From Amycolatopsis orientalis DSM 43388 (lineage in GTDB: Bacteria > Actinomycetota > Actinomycetes > Mycobacteriales > Pseudonocardiaceae), in contig NZ_ASXG01000154.1 in the NCBI RefSeq assembly GCF_000411975.1, forward strand, positions 124,001 through 188,000: a stretch of 64,000 bases of DNA, given 5' to 3'. Below are positions 41,867 to 50,793 of this stretch, in pieces. How positions within the stretch are numbered: position 1 is the first letter of the stretch; each line of letters starts with the position of its first letter. A program made the position numbers and the translations under genes. The notes beneath the pieces are model-generated. The model was given only the letters and a program-made list of their open reading frames with translations. It was not told the origin of the DNA and made no database searches.

Positions 41867-43342
41867 ATGGACGACACCCCGTCAGTGCTGATCGTGGGTA
41901 CCGGATTCGGCGGAATCGGGGCCGCGATCGAGCTGAAGCGCGCCGGTTTCCGGAACGTCACGATCCTGGAGCGGGCGACCGAGCCGGGCGGCGTGTGGCG
42001 CGAGAACACCTACCCTGGCGCGGCCTGCGACATCCCGTCGCCGCTGTACTCGTTTTCCTACGAGCCCAATCCGGACTGGCCGAAGCGGTACGCGATGCAG
42101 CCGGACATCCACGCCTACCTCAAGCGCGTGATCGCGAAGTACGGCATCGAACCGCACATCCGCTACGGCCGCGAGGTCACGGCCGCGACCTACGACGACG
42201 GCCGCTGGCGGATCGAGACCGCGCAGGGCGAAACCTTCGAGGCAGCCGTCTTCGTGCCCGCCGTCGGGCAGCTTTCCCGGCCGGCCTGGCCGTCGATTCC
42301 CGGCCGGGAGACCTTCGCCGGTCCGGCCTTTCACTCCGCGGAGTGGAACCACGAAATCCCGTTGGCGGGCAAGCGGATCGCGGTGATCGGCACCGGCGCG
42401 AGCGCGATCCAGTTCGTGCCGGAGATCCGCGAGGAAGCCGCACACGTCACCGTCTTCCAGCGCACTCCGCCCTACATCCTGGCCAAGAACGACGGCCGCT
42501 ACGCAGATTGGCAGAAGCGGCTTTTCCGCCGCGTCCCGAAGACCCAGCTGTTCGGCCGCGCGCGGATCTTCCTGCTCGCCGAGTACGCGACCTACGGCAT
42601 GACGAAACACCCGCTGCTGACCAAGATGTTCGAACTGCGCGCCGCTCAACTGCGCCGCCGGCATCTCCCGGACCGCACGCTGCGCCGCAAGGTCACGCCG
42701 GACTATCCGTTGGGCTGCAAACGGATTCTGTTCACCAACGACTACCTGCCCGCGCTCGCCCAGCCGAACGTCTCGGTCGAAACCTCCTCGATCACGGAGA
42801 TCACCCCGCGCGGCGTGCGCACCGCGGACGGCGCGGAGCACGAGGCGGACGTGCTGATCTACGGCACCGGGTTCAAGGCGACGGAATTCCTCGGTCCGAT
42901 GAAGGTGCTCGGCCGTGACGGCCGGTCGCTGGCCGAAGCGTGGAGCGGCGGAGCGCGGGCGTACCTCGGCATGACGGTGCCGGGATTCCCGAACCTGTTC
43001 TGCGTCTACGGTCCCAACACCAACCTCGGCGCCGGCTCGATCATCTACATGATCGAGCGGCAAGCCCGCTACCTCCGCCAGGCCGTCGAGCACCTCGCCC
43101 GGCCGGACGTGGCGTCGCTGGAGGTGCGGGCCGAGGTCGAGGAACGCTACGACCGCGAGGTGCAAGCGCGGCTTTCGCACAGCGTCTGGAGCGGGTGCAG
43201 CAGCTGGTACCGCCAGGAAAACGGCCGGGTGAGCACCAACTGGCCCGGGCTGGTCACCGAATACGACCGCCGGACCAGGGCACTCGACCCGGCCGACTAC
43301 CTGGTGCGTTCGCTCAGGGCAGGTTCTTCAGCCCCGCGCTGA
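41867..43342 (+). CDS. Baeyer-Villiger-type flavin monooxygenase
   Basis: 491 residues. FAD Rossmann motif GTGFGGIG at 11-18, NADPH motif GTGASA in the middle, and the BVMO fingerprint FxGxxxHxxxW at 150-160 (FAGPAFHSAEW). Also typical: ERATEPGGVWRENTYPGAACD. Catalyses oxygen insertion next to ketones or N-/S-oxidation; substrate unknown. The last 29 bases overlap the 3' end of the convergent chitinase gene. Confidence 0.92.
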   Translation: MDDTPSVLIVGTGFGGIGAAIELKRAGFRNVTILERATEPGGVWRENTYPGAACDIPSPLYSFSYEPNPDWPKRYAMQPDIHAYLKRVIAKYGIEPHIRYGREVTAATYDDGRWRIETAQGETFEAAVFVPAVGQLSRPAWPSIPGRETFAGPAFHSAEWNHEIPLAGKRIAVIGTGASAIQFVPEIREEAAHVTVFQRTPPYILAKNDGRYADWQKRLFRRVPKTQLFGRARIFLLAEYATYGMTKHPLLTKMFELRAAQLRRRHLPDRTLRRKVTPDYPLGCKRILFTNDYLPALAQPNVSVETSSITEITPRGVRTADGAEHEADVLIYGTGFKATEFLGPMKVLGRDGRSLAEAWSGGARAYLGMTVPGFPNLFCVYGPNTNLGAGSIIYMIERQARYLRQAVEHLARPDVASLEVRAEVEERYDREVQARLSHSVWSGCSSWYRQENGRVSTNWPGLVTEYDRRTRALDPADYLVRSLRAGSSAPR

Positions 43343-44813
43343 CGGTGTTGGCGAAGGAGTAGCCGTTCGCCGCGTCCCAGTTGATGGACCAGGTCATCGC
43401 GCCGCGGAACTCCGGATACGTGGCCGACGGCTTGAACGACCCGCAGCCGGTGCCGGTGGCCATGCAGTTCATCGCCGACACGACGTTCGCCGGCGACTGG
43501 TACCCGCCGCCCGCCGCCGAGCCCGAGGCGGGCAGCCCGAACGCCACCTGGTCGGCTCGCAGCCCGCCCTGGAGCTGGATGCACGAGAGCGCGGTGAGGA
43601 AGTCGACGGTGCCCTGGGAGTAGACGTTCCCGTTGCAGCCGTTCATCGCGCCCGAGTTGTAGTACTGCATGTTGACGACGGTGAGGATGTCCTTGACGTT
43701 CAGCGCCAGCTGGAAGTAGCCGCCCTGGGTGGACTGCATGTCGATGGTTTGCGGGGCCATGGTGAGCACCGAGCCGCCGCCGTCGTGGATGCTGCGCAGC
43801 GCCTGGCCCATGTAGGTGGCGTTGATGCCGTTCTCCAGGTCGATGTCGACGCCGTCGAAGCCGTAGGCGGAGATCAGCTGCTTCACCGAGCTGGCGAAGT
43901 TGCTCGCCGACTGGCTGTCGCCGACGCTGATCGTGCCCTTCTCGCCGCCGACCGAGATGATCACCTTCTGGCCGCGCGCCTGCACGGTCTTGATGTCCGC
44001 GCGGAACTGCGCATCGGTGTAGCCGCCGAGCTTCGCCGACAGGTCCGGGTCGAGCGTGAAGCTCACCGCGCCAGGCGTGCTGGTCGCGTCGGCGAAGGCG
44101 ACCGCGATGACGTTGTAGGTCGTGGGCACGTCGGCGAGTTTCAGCGTCTTCGCGCCGTTGTCGAAGTTCTGCCAGTAGCCGGTGAGGATGTGCTTCGGCA
44201 GGTCGCCGTTGTGCGGCGGCGTGCTGGTCGTGGTCGTCGTCGGCGGGGTGGTCGGAGTCGTCGGCGTGGTCGGGCTGGTCGGGTTCGTGGCCGTCGTGGG
44301 CGGGGCGCCCGGGCCGTCGAGGTTCACGTCGTCGGCGAGGTAGGCGGGCTGGCCGTACCAGCCGTGCAGGTACACCGTGAGGCTGGTGGACGAGCCGGTG
44401 GTGAAGCTCAGGCTGAGCTGCTGCCAGCCGGTCGCGCTGGGCGTCCAGGTGTTCTGCGTGGCGGAGCCGGAAACGCCGAGGTAGACGTAGCTGCCCTGGA
44501 CCCACGCGGACAGCTTGTACGCGGTGTTGGGCGCCACCGTGACCTGCTGGGAGCACTGCCCGGTGTCGGAACTCGAGGGCGCCGCGCTCAGCGAGTGGCT
44601 GCCGTCGTGCGCCTGGGTCGTGACGACCGACGCGGTGCCGGTGCAGGTCCAGCCGGAGAGCGAGCCGCTTTCGAAGCCGGCGTTGGCGAGGATGTTCGCG
44701 GCCGACGCGCTGCCGGTGCCGAGGGCCAGCGTGACACCGAGCGCGAGCGCGACCGAGGCCAGCAGGGACACCAGGGCAGGCAGCCGCCGCCGGGGGGACG
44801 GGTGTGGGGACAC
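43314..44813 (-). CDS. Secreted GH18 chitinase with carbohydrate-binding module
   Basis: 499 residues. Signal peptide (twin-Arg-like [16 protein letters not shown], then hydrophobic, ending GSASA); residues 40-168 a jelly-roll CBM ([16 protein letters not shown]...); Thr/Pro linker 170-200; residues 205-499 a GH18 barrel with the catalytic DxxDxDxE at 320-327 (E327 the acid/base). Degrades chitin outside the cell. GGAGG precedes GTG 44813. The promoter region carries a DasR-like and a CRP-like site, typical of chitinase control in streptomycetes. Confidence 0.94.
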   Translation of the reverse strand: MSPHPSPRRRLPALVSLLASVALALGVTLALGTGSASAANILANAGFESGSLSGWTCTGTASVVTTQAHDGSHSLSAAPSSSDTGQCSQQVTVAPNTAYKLSAWVQGSYVYLGVSGSATQNTWTPSATGWQQLSLSFTTGSSTSLTVYLHGWYGQPAYLADDVNLDGPGAPPTTATNPTSPTTPTTPTTPPTTTTTSTPPHNGDLPKHILTGYWQNFDNGAKTLKLADVPTTYNVIAVAFADATSTPGAVSFTLDPDLSAKLGGYTDAQFRADIKTVQARGQKVIISVGGEKGTISVGDSQSASNFASSVKQLISAYGFDGVDIDLENGINATYMGQALRSIHDGGGSVLTMAPQTIDMQSTQGGYFQLALNVKDILTVVNMQYYNSGAMNGCNGNVYSQGTVDFLTALSCIQLQGGLRADQVAFGLPASGSAAGGGYQSPANVVSAMNCMATGTGCGSFKPSATYPEFRGAMTWSINWDAANGYSFANTVSAGLKNLP

Positions 44814-44833
44814 GGGCAGACCTCCGCACGACA

Positions 44834-44847
44834 GTGAGCCAGGTCAC
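44834..44847. promoter_or_regulatory. CRP-like site upstream of the chitinase
   Basis: GTGAGCCAGGTCAC fits the actinomycete CRP consensus GTG(N)6GNCAC exactly, and lies 21 bases before the chitinase start codon. Confidence 0.5.
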
Positions 44848-44852
44848 CTCAA

Positions 44853-44868
44853 AATGGACTAGACCAAT
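44853..44868. promoter_or_regulatory. DasR-responsive element-like site upstream of the chitinase
   Basis: AATGGACTAGACCAAT matches the DasR core TGGTCTAGACCA at 11 of 12 positions. DasR is the GlcNAc-6-phosphate-responsive repressor of chitinolytic genes. Centre is about 48 bases upstream of the chitinase start. Confidence 0.65.
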
Positions 44869-44980
44869 ACGGATGTCAAGGAACTTCCGGAGGGGCTTCG
44901 GCGGGCCATGCGCGGCGGGCCGGGCGGGCAGCGGCACAATGCAGGCTCGGAGCAACCCGAGACGGAGCAGGAGCCTGGTT

Positions 44981-47335
44981 TTGAGCGTGCAGTCGGTCGA
45001 GCAGCGGATCGCCGAAGAGCTGGGGGTGCGCGAGGGGCAGGTCAAGGCCGCCGTGACCCTCCTCGACGAGGGGTCCACGGTGCCGTTCATCGCCCGGTAC
45101 CGCAAGGAAGTCACCGGAGAGCTGGACGACGCCCAGCTGCGCACGCTCGAAGAGCGGCTGCGCTACCTCCGCGAACTGGACGAGCGCCGCGCCGCGGTCC
45201 TGGAGTCCATCCGGAGCCAGGGCAAGCTGGACGAGGCGCTCGAGGCGCAGATCCTCGCCGCGGACACCAAGTCGCGGCTGGAGGACATCTACCTGCCCTA
45301 CAAGCCCAAGCGGCGGACCAAGGCGCAGATCGCCCGCGAGGCGGGTCTGGAGCCGCTGGCCGACGGCCTGCTGAACGACCCGTCGACCGACCCGCAGGCG
45401 GCCGCCGCGGTGTTCGTCGACGCGGACAAGGGCGTCGCCGACGCGCAGGCCGCCCTCGACGGCGCGCGCGCCATCCTGGTCGAGCGCTTCGCCGAGGACG
45501 CCGACCTGATCGGCGAACTGCGCGAGAAGATGTGGGCCGAGGGCCACCTGTCCTCGAAGGTCCGCCCGGGCAAGGAGGCCGACGGGGCCAAGTTCTCCGA
45601 CTACTTCGACTTCTCCGAGCCCTACACCAAGCTTCCCTCGCACCGGATCCTCGCGATGCTGCGCGGCGAGAAGGAAGAGATCCTCGACCTCACGATGGAG
45701 CCGTCCGAGCCGGTCGCCGAGGACGCCCCGCCGCGCGTCGGGCCGACCGAGTACGAGCAGCGCATCGCCGCCCGGTTCGGGATCAGCCAGCAGGACCGCC
45801 CGGCCGACAAATGGCTCGGCGACACCGTGCGCTGGGCCTGGCGCACGAAGATCCTCCTGCACCTGGGCATCGACCTGCGGATGCGGCTGCGCCAGTCGGC
45901 CGAGGACGACGCGGTGCGGGTGTTCGCGGCCAACCTGCGCGACCTGCTGCTGGCCGCCCCGGCGGGCACCCGCGCGACGATGGGCCTCGACCCGGGCTTC
46001 CGCACCGGCGTGAAGGTGGCCGTGGTCGACGCGACCGGCAAGGTCGTCGACACCCACGTGATCTACCCGCACCAGCCGGCGAACAAATGGGACCAGTCGA
46101 TCGCCGAACTGGCGGTGCTGGCGAAGAAGCACAACGTCGACCTGATCTCGATCGGCAACGGCACCGCCTCGCGCGAGACCGACAAGCTGGCGATCGAGCT
46201 GATCAAGAAGCACCCGGAGCTGAAGCTCACCAAGGCGGTCGTGTCCGAGGCGGGCGCGTCGGTGTACTCGGCGTCGGCGTTCGCTTCGCAGGAACTGCCG
46301 GGCATGGACGTCTCGCTGCGCGGCGCGGTCTCGATCGCGCGGCGGCTGCAGGACCCGCTGGCCGAACTGGTGAAGATCGACCCGAAGTCGATCGGCGTCG
46401 GCCAGTACCAGCACGACCTGTCCGAGGTGTCGCTGTCGCGTTCGCTGGACGCGGTGGTCGAGGACTGCGTGAACGCGGTCGGCGTGGACGTGAACACCGC
46501 CTCCGCCCCGCTGCTGACGCGGGTTTCGGGCATCACCACGTCGCTCGCGGAGAACATCGTGGCGCACCGCGACTCCCACGGCCCGTTCCGCACCCGCACC
46601 GCGCTCAAGGAGGTGCCGCGGCTCGGCCCGAAGGCGTTCGAGCAGTGCGCGGGCTTCCTCCGCATCCCGGACGGCGACGACCCGCTCGACGCGTCCTCGG
46701 TGCACCCGGAGGCCTACCCGGTGGTGCGGCGGATCCTCGACCGCACCGGCACCGGCATCCGCGAGCTGATCGGCAACGCCCGGACCCTTCAGTCGCTGAA
46801 GCCCGCCGAGTTCGTCGACGACACCTTCGGGCTCCCGACGGTCACCGACATCCTGGCCGAACTCGAGAAACCGGGCCGCGACCCGCGTCCGGCGTTCAAG
46901 ACCGCGACCTTCGCCGAGGGGGTCGAGAAGATCGCCGACCTCAAGCCGGGCATGCGCCTGGAGGGCGTGGTGACGAACGTGGCCGCGTTCGGCGCGTTCA
47001 TCGACGTCGGCGTGCACCAGGACGGCCTCGCGCACGTTTCGGCGCTGTCGAAGAACTTCGTGAAGGATCCGCGCGACGTCGTGAAGCCGGGCGACATCGT
47101 CAAGGTGAAGGTGCTGGACGTCGACGTGCCGCGCAAGCGGATCTCGCTGACGCTGCGCCTGGACGACGAGCCCGGCGCGGGCGGCAACCGCGGCGGCGGC
47201 GGCCGGGACCGCAGCCAGGGCGGCGGCGGGCAGCGCCGGAGCCAGCCGCAGCGCGGTGGCGGCCGCGACCGGCGGGATTCCGGAGGCGGCGGCGCGATGG
47301 CGGACGCGCTGCGGCGCGCCGGATTCGGCAAGTAG
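44981..47335 (+). CDS. tex: Tex family S1 RNA-binding protein
   Basis: 784 residues. Domains in order: Tex N-terminal helical region ([42 protein letters not shown]), YqgF/RNase H-like fold ([18 protein letters not shown]), helix-hairpin-helix pair ([19 protein letters not shown]), S1 domain ([31 protein letters not shown]), then an RG-rich tail of about 45 residues. Tex binds RNA and affects transcription. TTG 44981 is preferred because GAGCAGGAG sits 8 bases before it. Family A palindrome follows. Confidence 0.93.
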   Translation: MSVQSVEQRIAEELGVREGQVKAAVTLLDEGSTVPFIARYRKEVTGELDDAQLRTLEERLRYLRELDERRAAVLESIRSQGKLDEALEAQILAADTKSRLEDIYLPYKPKRRTKAQIAREAGLEPLADGLLNDPSTDPQAAAAVFVDADKGVADAQAALDGARAILVERFAEDADLIGELREKMWAEGHLSSKVRPGKEADGAKFSDYFDFSEPYTKLPSHRILAMLRGEKEEILDLTMEPSEPVAEDAPPRVGPTEYEQRIAARFGISQQDRPADKWLGDTVRWAWRTKILLHLGIDLRMRLRQSAEDDAVRVFAANLRDLLLAAPAGTRATMGLDPGFRTGVKVAVVDATGKVVDTHVIYPHQPANKWDQSIAELAVLAKKHNVDLISIGNGTASRETDKLAIELIKKHPELKLTKAVVSEAGASVYSASAFASQELPGMDVSLRGAVSIARRLQDPLAELVKIDPKSIGVGQYQHDLSEVSLSRSLDAVVEDCVNAVGVDVNTASAPLLTRVSGITTSLAENIVAHRDSHGPFRTRTALKEVPRLGPKAFEQCAGFLRIPDGDDPLDASSVHPEAYPVVRRILDRTGTGIRELIGNARTLQSLKPAEFVDDTFGLPTVTDILAELEKPGRDPRPAFKTATFAEGVEKIADLKPGMRLEGVVTNVAAFGAFIDVGVHQDGLAHVSALSKNFVKDPRDVVKPGDIVKVKVLDVDVPRKRISLTLRLDDEPGAGGNRGGGGRDRSQGGGGQRRSQPQRGGGRDRRDSGGGGAMADALRRAGFGK

Positions 47336-47345
47336 CCCAGCGAAC

Positions 47346-47400
47346 GTCCGTGAAGGGCTCCTTGCGGGAATCAGATTCCCGCAAGGAGCCCTTCACGGAC
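47346..47400. repeat. 55-bp perfect palindrome, family A copy 3 (bidirectional terminator)
   Basis: Two 27-base arms, exact complements of each other (beginning GTCCGTGAAGGGCTCC), around a single central A. It starts 11 bases after the tex stop and lies between convergent genes. Best-preserved member of the family. Confidence 0.88.
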
Positions 47401-47447
47401 CGCTGCGAAAGCGGAGGGCCAGAAAGGGCTCTAGCGGGCGGTGCGCA

Positions 47448-49175
47448 TCACTGATTCATCTCGTACGAGCCGGAAAGCCCGCGCACCGTTTCCCACACGC
47501 GGCTGAACCGTTCGTGGTCCACGACCGGCTTCCGCAGCCCGGCCAGTGCCAGCTCCTGCTGCTTCTCGGTGGAGCTCGGCTTCCCGTGCAGTTCGACCGC
47601 CGCGACGCTGAAGTCCTGCACCAGCACCGCGAACAGCTGGTCCAGCACATCGTCGGACACCCCGGTCAGCTCAGCCTGCTCCAGGATCAGCTGGCCGTAC
47701 ACGACGAGCGTGAACAGTTCGGTCAGCGCGAGCCCGAAGTCCAGGTCCTTCTGCTGCGCCTCGTCCGGCGTCGCCTCGGAAAGCAGGCGCACCAGCACGT
47801 CGGCCTGCTCGGTGAACCGGGCGACGTTCGGCAGGTGCTTCGCGTTCTCGTAGGCCGGTTTCCAATCGTGGAACCGGATCTTCGACAGCCCCCGCGCCGG
47901 GCCCTGCCGGAACAGGAAGTCGTCGTCGGAGGCGTCGTCGCGGGTCGGCACCGCCGGGTATTCCTGCGGCGCGAACAGGTACGCGGGCATGAACTTCGCG
48001 ATCAGCGCGAGGTTCACCGCGACCGTGCCCTCCAGCTTGGGCAGGCCGTCGATGTCGTTCTTGGCCATCGCGAGGTAGGTGTCGGCCTCGAACCCCTTGG
48101 CCGCCACGACATCCGCGACCAGCCCGATCACCTTCTGCGCCTCGGTCGTCACCTTCATCTTCGTGATCGGGTTGTACAGCAGGTAGCGGCGGTCCTGCTG
48201 GTTCGCCGAGCGGAAGTAGTCGATCGCGCGGTCGGAGAACAGCTTCATCCCGGTCAGCCGCGCGTAGGCCTCGACGAATTCGCGGCGCACGTGCGGGAAA
48301 TCGGTGACCGGGTTGCCGTACAGGATCCGGTTCTGCGCGTGCGTGATCGCCTCGTACAGCGAATGCGTCGCCATCCCGATGCCGCCGAAGCACAGGTTGA
48401 ACTTGCCGATGTTGACCGTGTTCAGCGCGGCGCTGAAGGCTTCGGCTCCGGTGTGCAGGATGTCCTCGGCACGCACCGGGTAGTCCTCGAGCCGGAATTC
48501 CGCGACGTACATCTGCGACGGCACGATGTTCTTCACGACGCGGTAGTTCGGGTGCTCGGAATCGGCGTAGAAGAACACGTACTGCTCGGGTCCTTCGACG
48601 CCCTCGATCCGGCCGAACACCGAAACCGTGCGCGCGCAGTTTCCGTTGCCGATGTAGTACTTCGACCCGTTCGCGCGGTAGCCGCCCTCGCCGTTCGGCG
48701 TGAGCACGAGGTCGGTCGAGTAAATGTCCGCGCCGTGTTCCTTTTCGGACAGTCCGAACGCGCCCACGCCGCCGTCGGCCAGCGCTTCCGCGGCCCGCTG
48801 GCGAGCGGCCGCGTTTCCGCTCTGCCACACCGGTCCGAGGCCGAGAACGGTCACTTGAAATGGGTACCAATAATTGAGCCCGTAGAAGCCGAGGATTTCC
48901 GCCAGCGCGGCGATCCGGCTGGTGTCCCAGCGCTTGTCCGGATTCCCGGCGGAATCCGCGGCCGGGGTGAGAAAGGTGGCGAACAGCCCTTCCTTGCCCG
49001 CGAACTCCAGGAAGTCGGCGTAGAACTCCCGGTCGTGATACGCCTGTGCGAGACGGCGTTTGCCGCGCGCTTCGAACCAGTCGATCGTCGCCCGCAGCAG
49101 CCGCCGGGTCTCCGGGTCGAACTTCCGGGCGTCGTAGTCGCGCGGGTTCAGCAGCGCTGTCGCCGTTTCGCTCAT
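47448..49175 (-). CDS. Acyl-CoA dehydrogenase, large (about 575 residues)
   Basis: 575-residue FAD-linked acyl-CoA dehydrogenase. FAD/substrate loop GVGAFGLSEKEHGADIYSTD, beta-domain YIGNGNCARTVSVFGRI, and a C-terminal helical part (NIGKFNLCFGGIGMATHSLYEAI, TEAQKVIGLVADVVAAKGFEAD). It is longer than the usual 380-400-residue enzymes, with an extended C-terminus. Substrate chain length cannot be read. Twelve bases upstream ends a serine hydrolase gene, so the two are co-transcribed. Confidence 0.88.
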   Translation of the reverse strand: MSETATALLNPRDYDARKFDPETRRLLRATIDWFEARGKRRLAQAYHDREFYADFLEFAGKEGLFATFLTPAADSAGNPDKRWDTSRIAALAEILGFYGLNYWYPFQVTVLGLGPVWQSGNAAARQRAAEALADGGVGAFGLSEKEHGADIYSTDLVLTPNGEGGYRANGSKYYIGNGNCARTVSVFGRIEGVEGPEQYVFFYADSEHPNYRVVKNIVPSQMYVAEFRLEDYPVRAEDILHTGAEAFSAALNTVNIGKFNLCFGGIGMATHSLYEAITHAQNRILYGNPVTDFPHVRREFVEAYARLTGMKLFSDRAIDYFRSANQQDRRYLLYNPITKMKVTTEAQKVIGLVADVVAAKGFEADTYLAMAKNDIDGLPKLEGTVAVNLALIAKFMPAYLFAPQEYPAVPTRDDASDDDFLFRQGPARGLSKIRFHDWKPAYENAKHLPNVARFTEQADVLVRLLSEATPDEAQQKDLDFGLALTELFTLVVYGQLILEQAELTGVSDDVLDQLFAVLVQDFSVAAVELHGKPSSTEKQQELALAGLRKPVVDHERFSRVWETVRGLSGSYEMNQ

Positions 49176-49187
49176 CGCATCTCCAGG

Positions 49188-50516
49188 TCAGCCGATATTA
49201 CTGCCCGGTAACTTTAGCGCGGTGCGGCCGCCGAACTCCACCGCGTCCACCCGCCCGCGGCCGTCGCGCCGGAAACGCGCGCTCGGCCTGCGCGTGTCCG
49301 CGGCGCGGGCGAGCACGTCCTCGGCCACGAAGACGACCTCGAACGGCGGCGCGGAGAGGATGTCCGGATCGTCGGTGTCGAGGATCATCTGCGCCCAGAG
49401 CGAGCCCTCGCGTTCGGCGATGTCGAAGATCAGCGAACCCGTCCGATACCGTCCAGGGCAGTCGCCCGGGTCGATCGCCCGGGCCGGACGACTGCCCGGT
49501 TCCGGCAGGCCGGCCACGTTCTCCAGGCACCAGTCGACGACCCGAGGGCCGAGCGCGCCGCCGCCCGCGCTGTTGGTGAGCACGGTGACCGCGAAGTCCT
49601 CGCTCGGCGCCATGACGAACTCCGACAGCTGCAGATTGCTCACGTTCCCGCCGTGCCGCACCAGCTGCGCGTCGCCGTGGCGCAGCCGCAGCCAGGACAG
49701 CCCGACCTCCTCCATCGGCAGCGCGCCCTTGCGCTGCGCGGCGTGCATCAGCCAGCGCGTCTCGTCGCTGAGCACCTCCGCTCCGTTTAGCTGGAACCGA
49801 GCCCACTTCAGCTGGTCCCGGGCAGTCGACCAGAGCCCGCCGGCCGGCGCGTCCGCCCGCGCGAGCCCGATGGTGTGCGCGACCGCCGGACCGTCCTCGC
49901 GCAGTGCGTGCCCGACCGCGTGTCGCCGGGTCAGCACCTCCCAGGGCTGGAAGAACGAGTCGGTCATGCCGAGCGGCTCCAGCAACCGGGTGCGGACCAG
50001 GTCCTCGTAGGTGCCGCCGGACACCGCCTCGGCGACGCGACCGGCCAGCAGGAATCCGGCGTTGCAGTAGGAGAACACCTCGCCGACCGGGAACACCTGC
50101 GGCAGCTCGGCGAACCGCTCCACCGCGCGGTTGAGCGCGTCGTCGCCCCACCCGGTGTCCACCTCGATGTCGCCGAGGAAGCCGGACGAATGCGTGAGGA
50201 GATGGCGCAGCGTCACCGTCTTGGTCGCGACCGGGTCGGCGAGCCTCAGCTCCGGGAGGTACTCGGCCACCGGCCGGTCCAGGTCGAGCACGCCGTCCTC
50301 CACCAGCACGAGCACCGCGGCGGCGGCGAACGTCTTGCTGGTGGAGCCGATCATGAACAAGGTGCCGTCGTCCACCGGCGTTCCAGTGTCCACCCGGGAC
50401 ACTCCCGCGGTCAGCAGGGTTTCCTTGCCCTCGTGGAAAATCCCGACCGACACGCCGGGCACGTTCGCTTCCCGCGCCCATTCGCCCAGCAGTCCGCGGA
50501 GTTCGTCTGCGCTCAT
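49188..50516 (-). CDS. Beta-lactamase-family serine hydrolase
   Basis: 442 residues, class C beta-lactamase/EstB fold: SxxK in IGSTSKTF (about residue 59), YxN in FSYCNAGFLL, third element RHGGNV. No signal peptide, so probably a cytoplasmic esterase or amidase rather than an antibiotic-hydrolysing enzyme. The C-terminal 100 residues form a separate beta-rich domain (GRYRTGSLIFDIAEREGSLWAQM). First gene of a two-gene unit with the acyl-CoA dehydrogenase. Confidence 0.87.
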   Translation of the reverse strand: MSADELRGLLGEWAREANVPGVSVGIFHEGKETLLTAGVSRVDTGTPVDDGTLFMIGSTSKTFAAAAVLVLVEDGVLDLDRPVAEYLPELRLADPVATKTVTLRHLLTHSSGFLGDIEVDTGWGDDALNRAVERFAELPQVFPVGEVFSYCNAGFLLAGRVAEAVSGGTYEDLVRTRLLEPLGMTDSFFQPWEVLTRRHAVGHALREDGPAVAHTIGLARADAPAGGLWSTARDQLKWARFQLNGAEVLSDETRWLMHAAQRKGALPMEEVGLSWLRLRHGDAQLVRHGGNVSNLQLSEFVMAPSEDFAVTVLTNSAGGGALGPRVVDWCLENVAGLPEPGSRPARAIDPGDCPGRYRTGSLIFDIAEREGSLWAQMILDTDDPDILSAPPFEVVFVAEDVLARAADTRRPSARFRRDGRGRVDAVEFGGRTALKLPGSNIG

Positions 50517-50657
50517 GCGGCCAGCCTCGCACCCGCTCGCGCGGCGGCGCTGGTGGAAACGAAGGAACCTCGCGCGTCCGCTTCGTCGGTTCGCGCGTGG
50601 CGGCCTGCGGGCGATATCACGTAGCCCGCTGGATCTTGGAACGGTATAGTGGAGCGT

Positions 50658-50686
50658 GCGGTCCGCTCAGTTCTGCCTCGGACCGC
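50658..50686 (+). promoter_or_regulatory. Leader hairpin upstream of the DEAD-box helicase
   Basis: GCGGTCCG and CGGACCGC pair around a 13-base loop, right after a TATAGT (-10-like, 50645-50650). This implies a structured 5' leader of about 135 bases before ATG 50794, as seen on cold-induced messages. Confidence 0.4.
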
Positions 50687-50793
50687 GTTTCACTGTTGTC
50701 GACGACCACGCGCCGCAGCCACCCGAGGCCGCGCCGGGCAGGACAACCGCGCTACGTACGGAGATACGGGACGCTTTCGCGTCCGCACCCACC

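Noticed and set aside
49188-50516. Secreted beta-lactamase resistance gene
   Set aside because: No signal peptide and a C-terminal extra domain; it fits cytoplasmic EstB-like hydrolases better.
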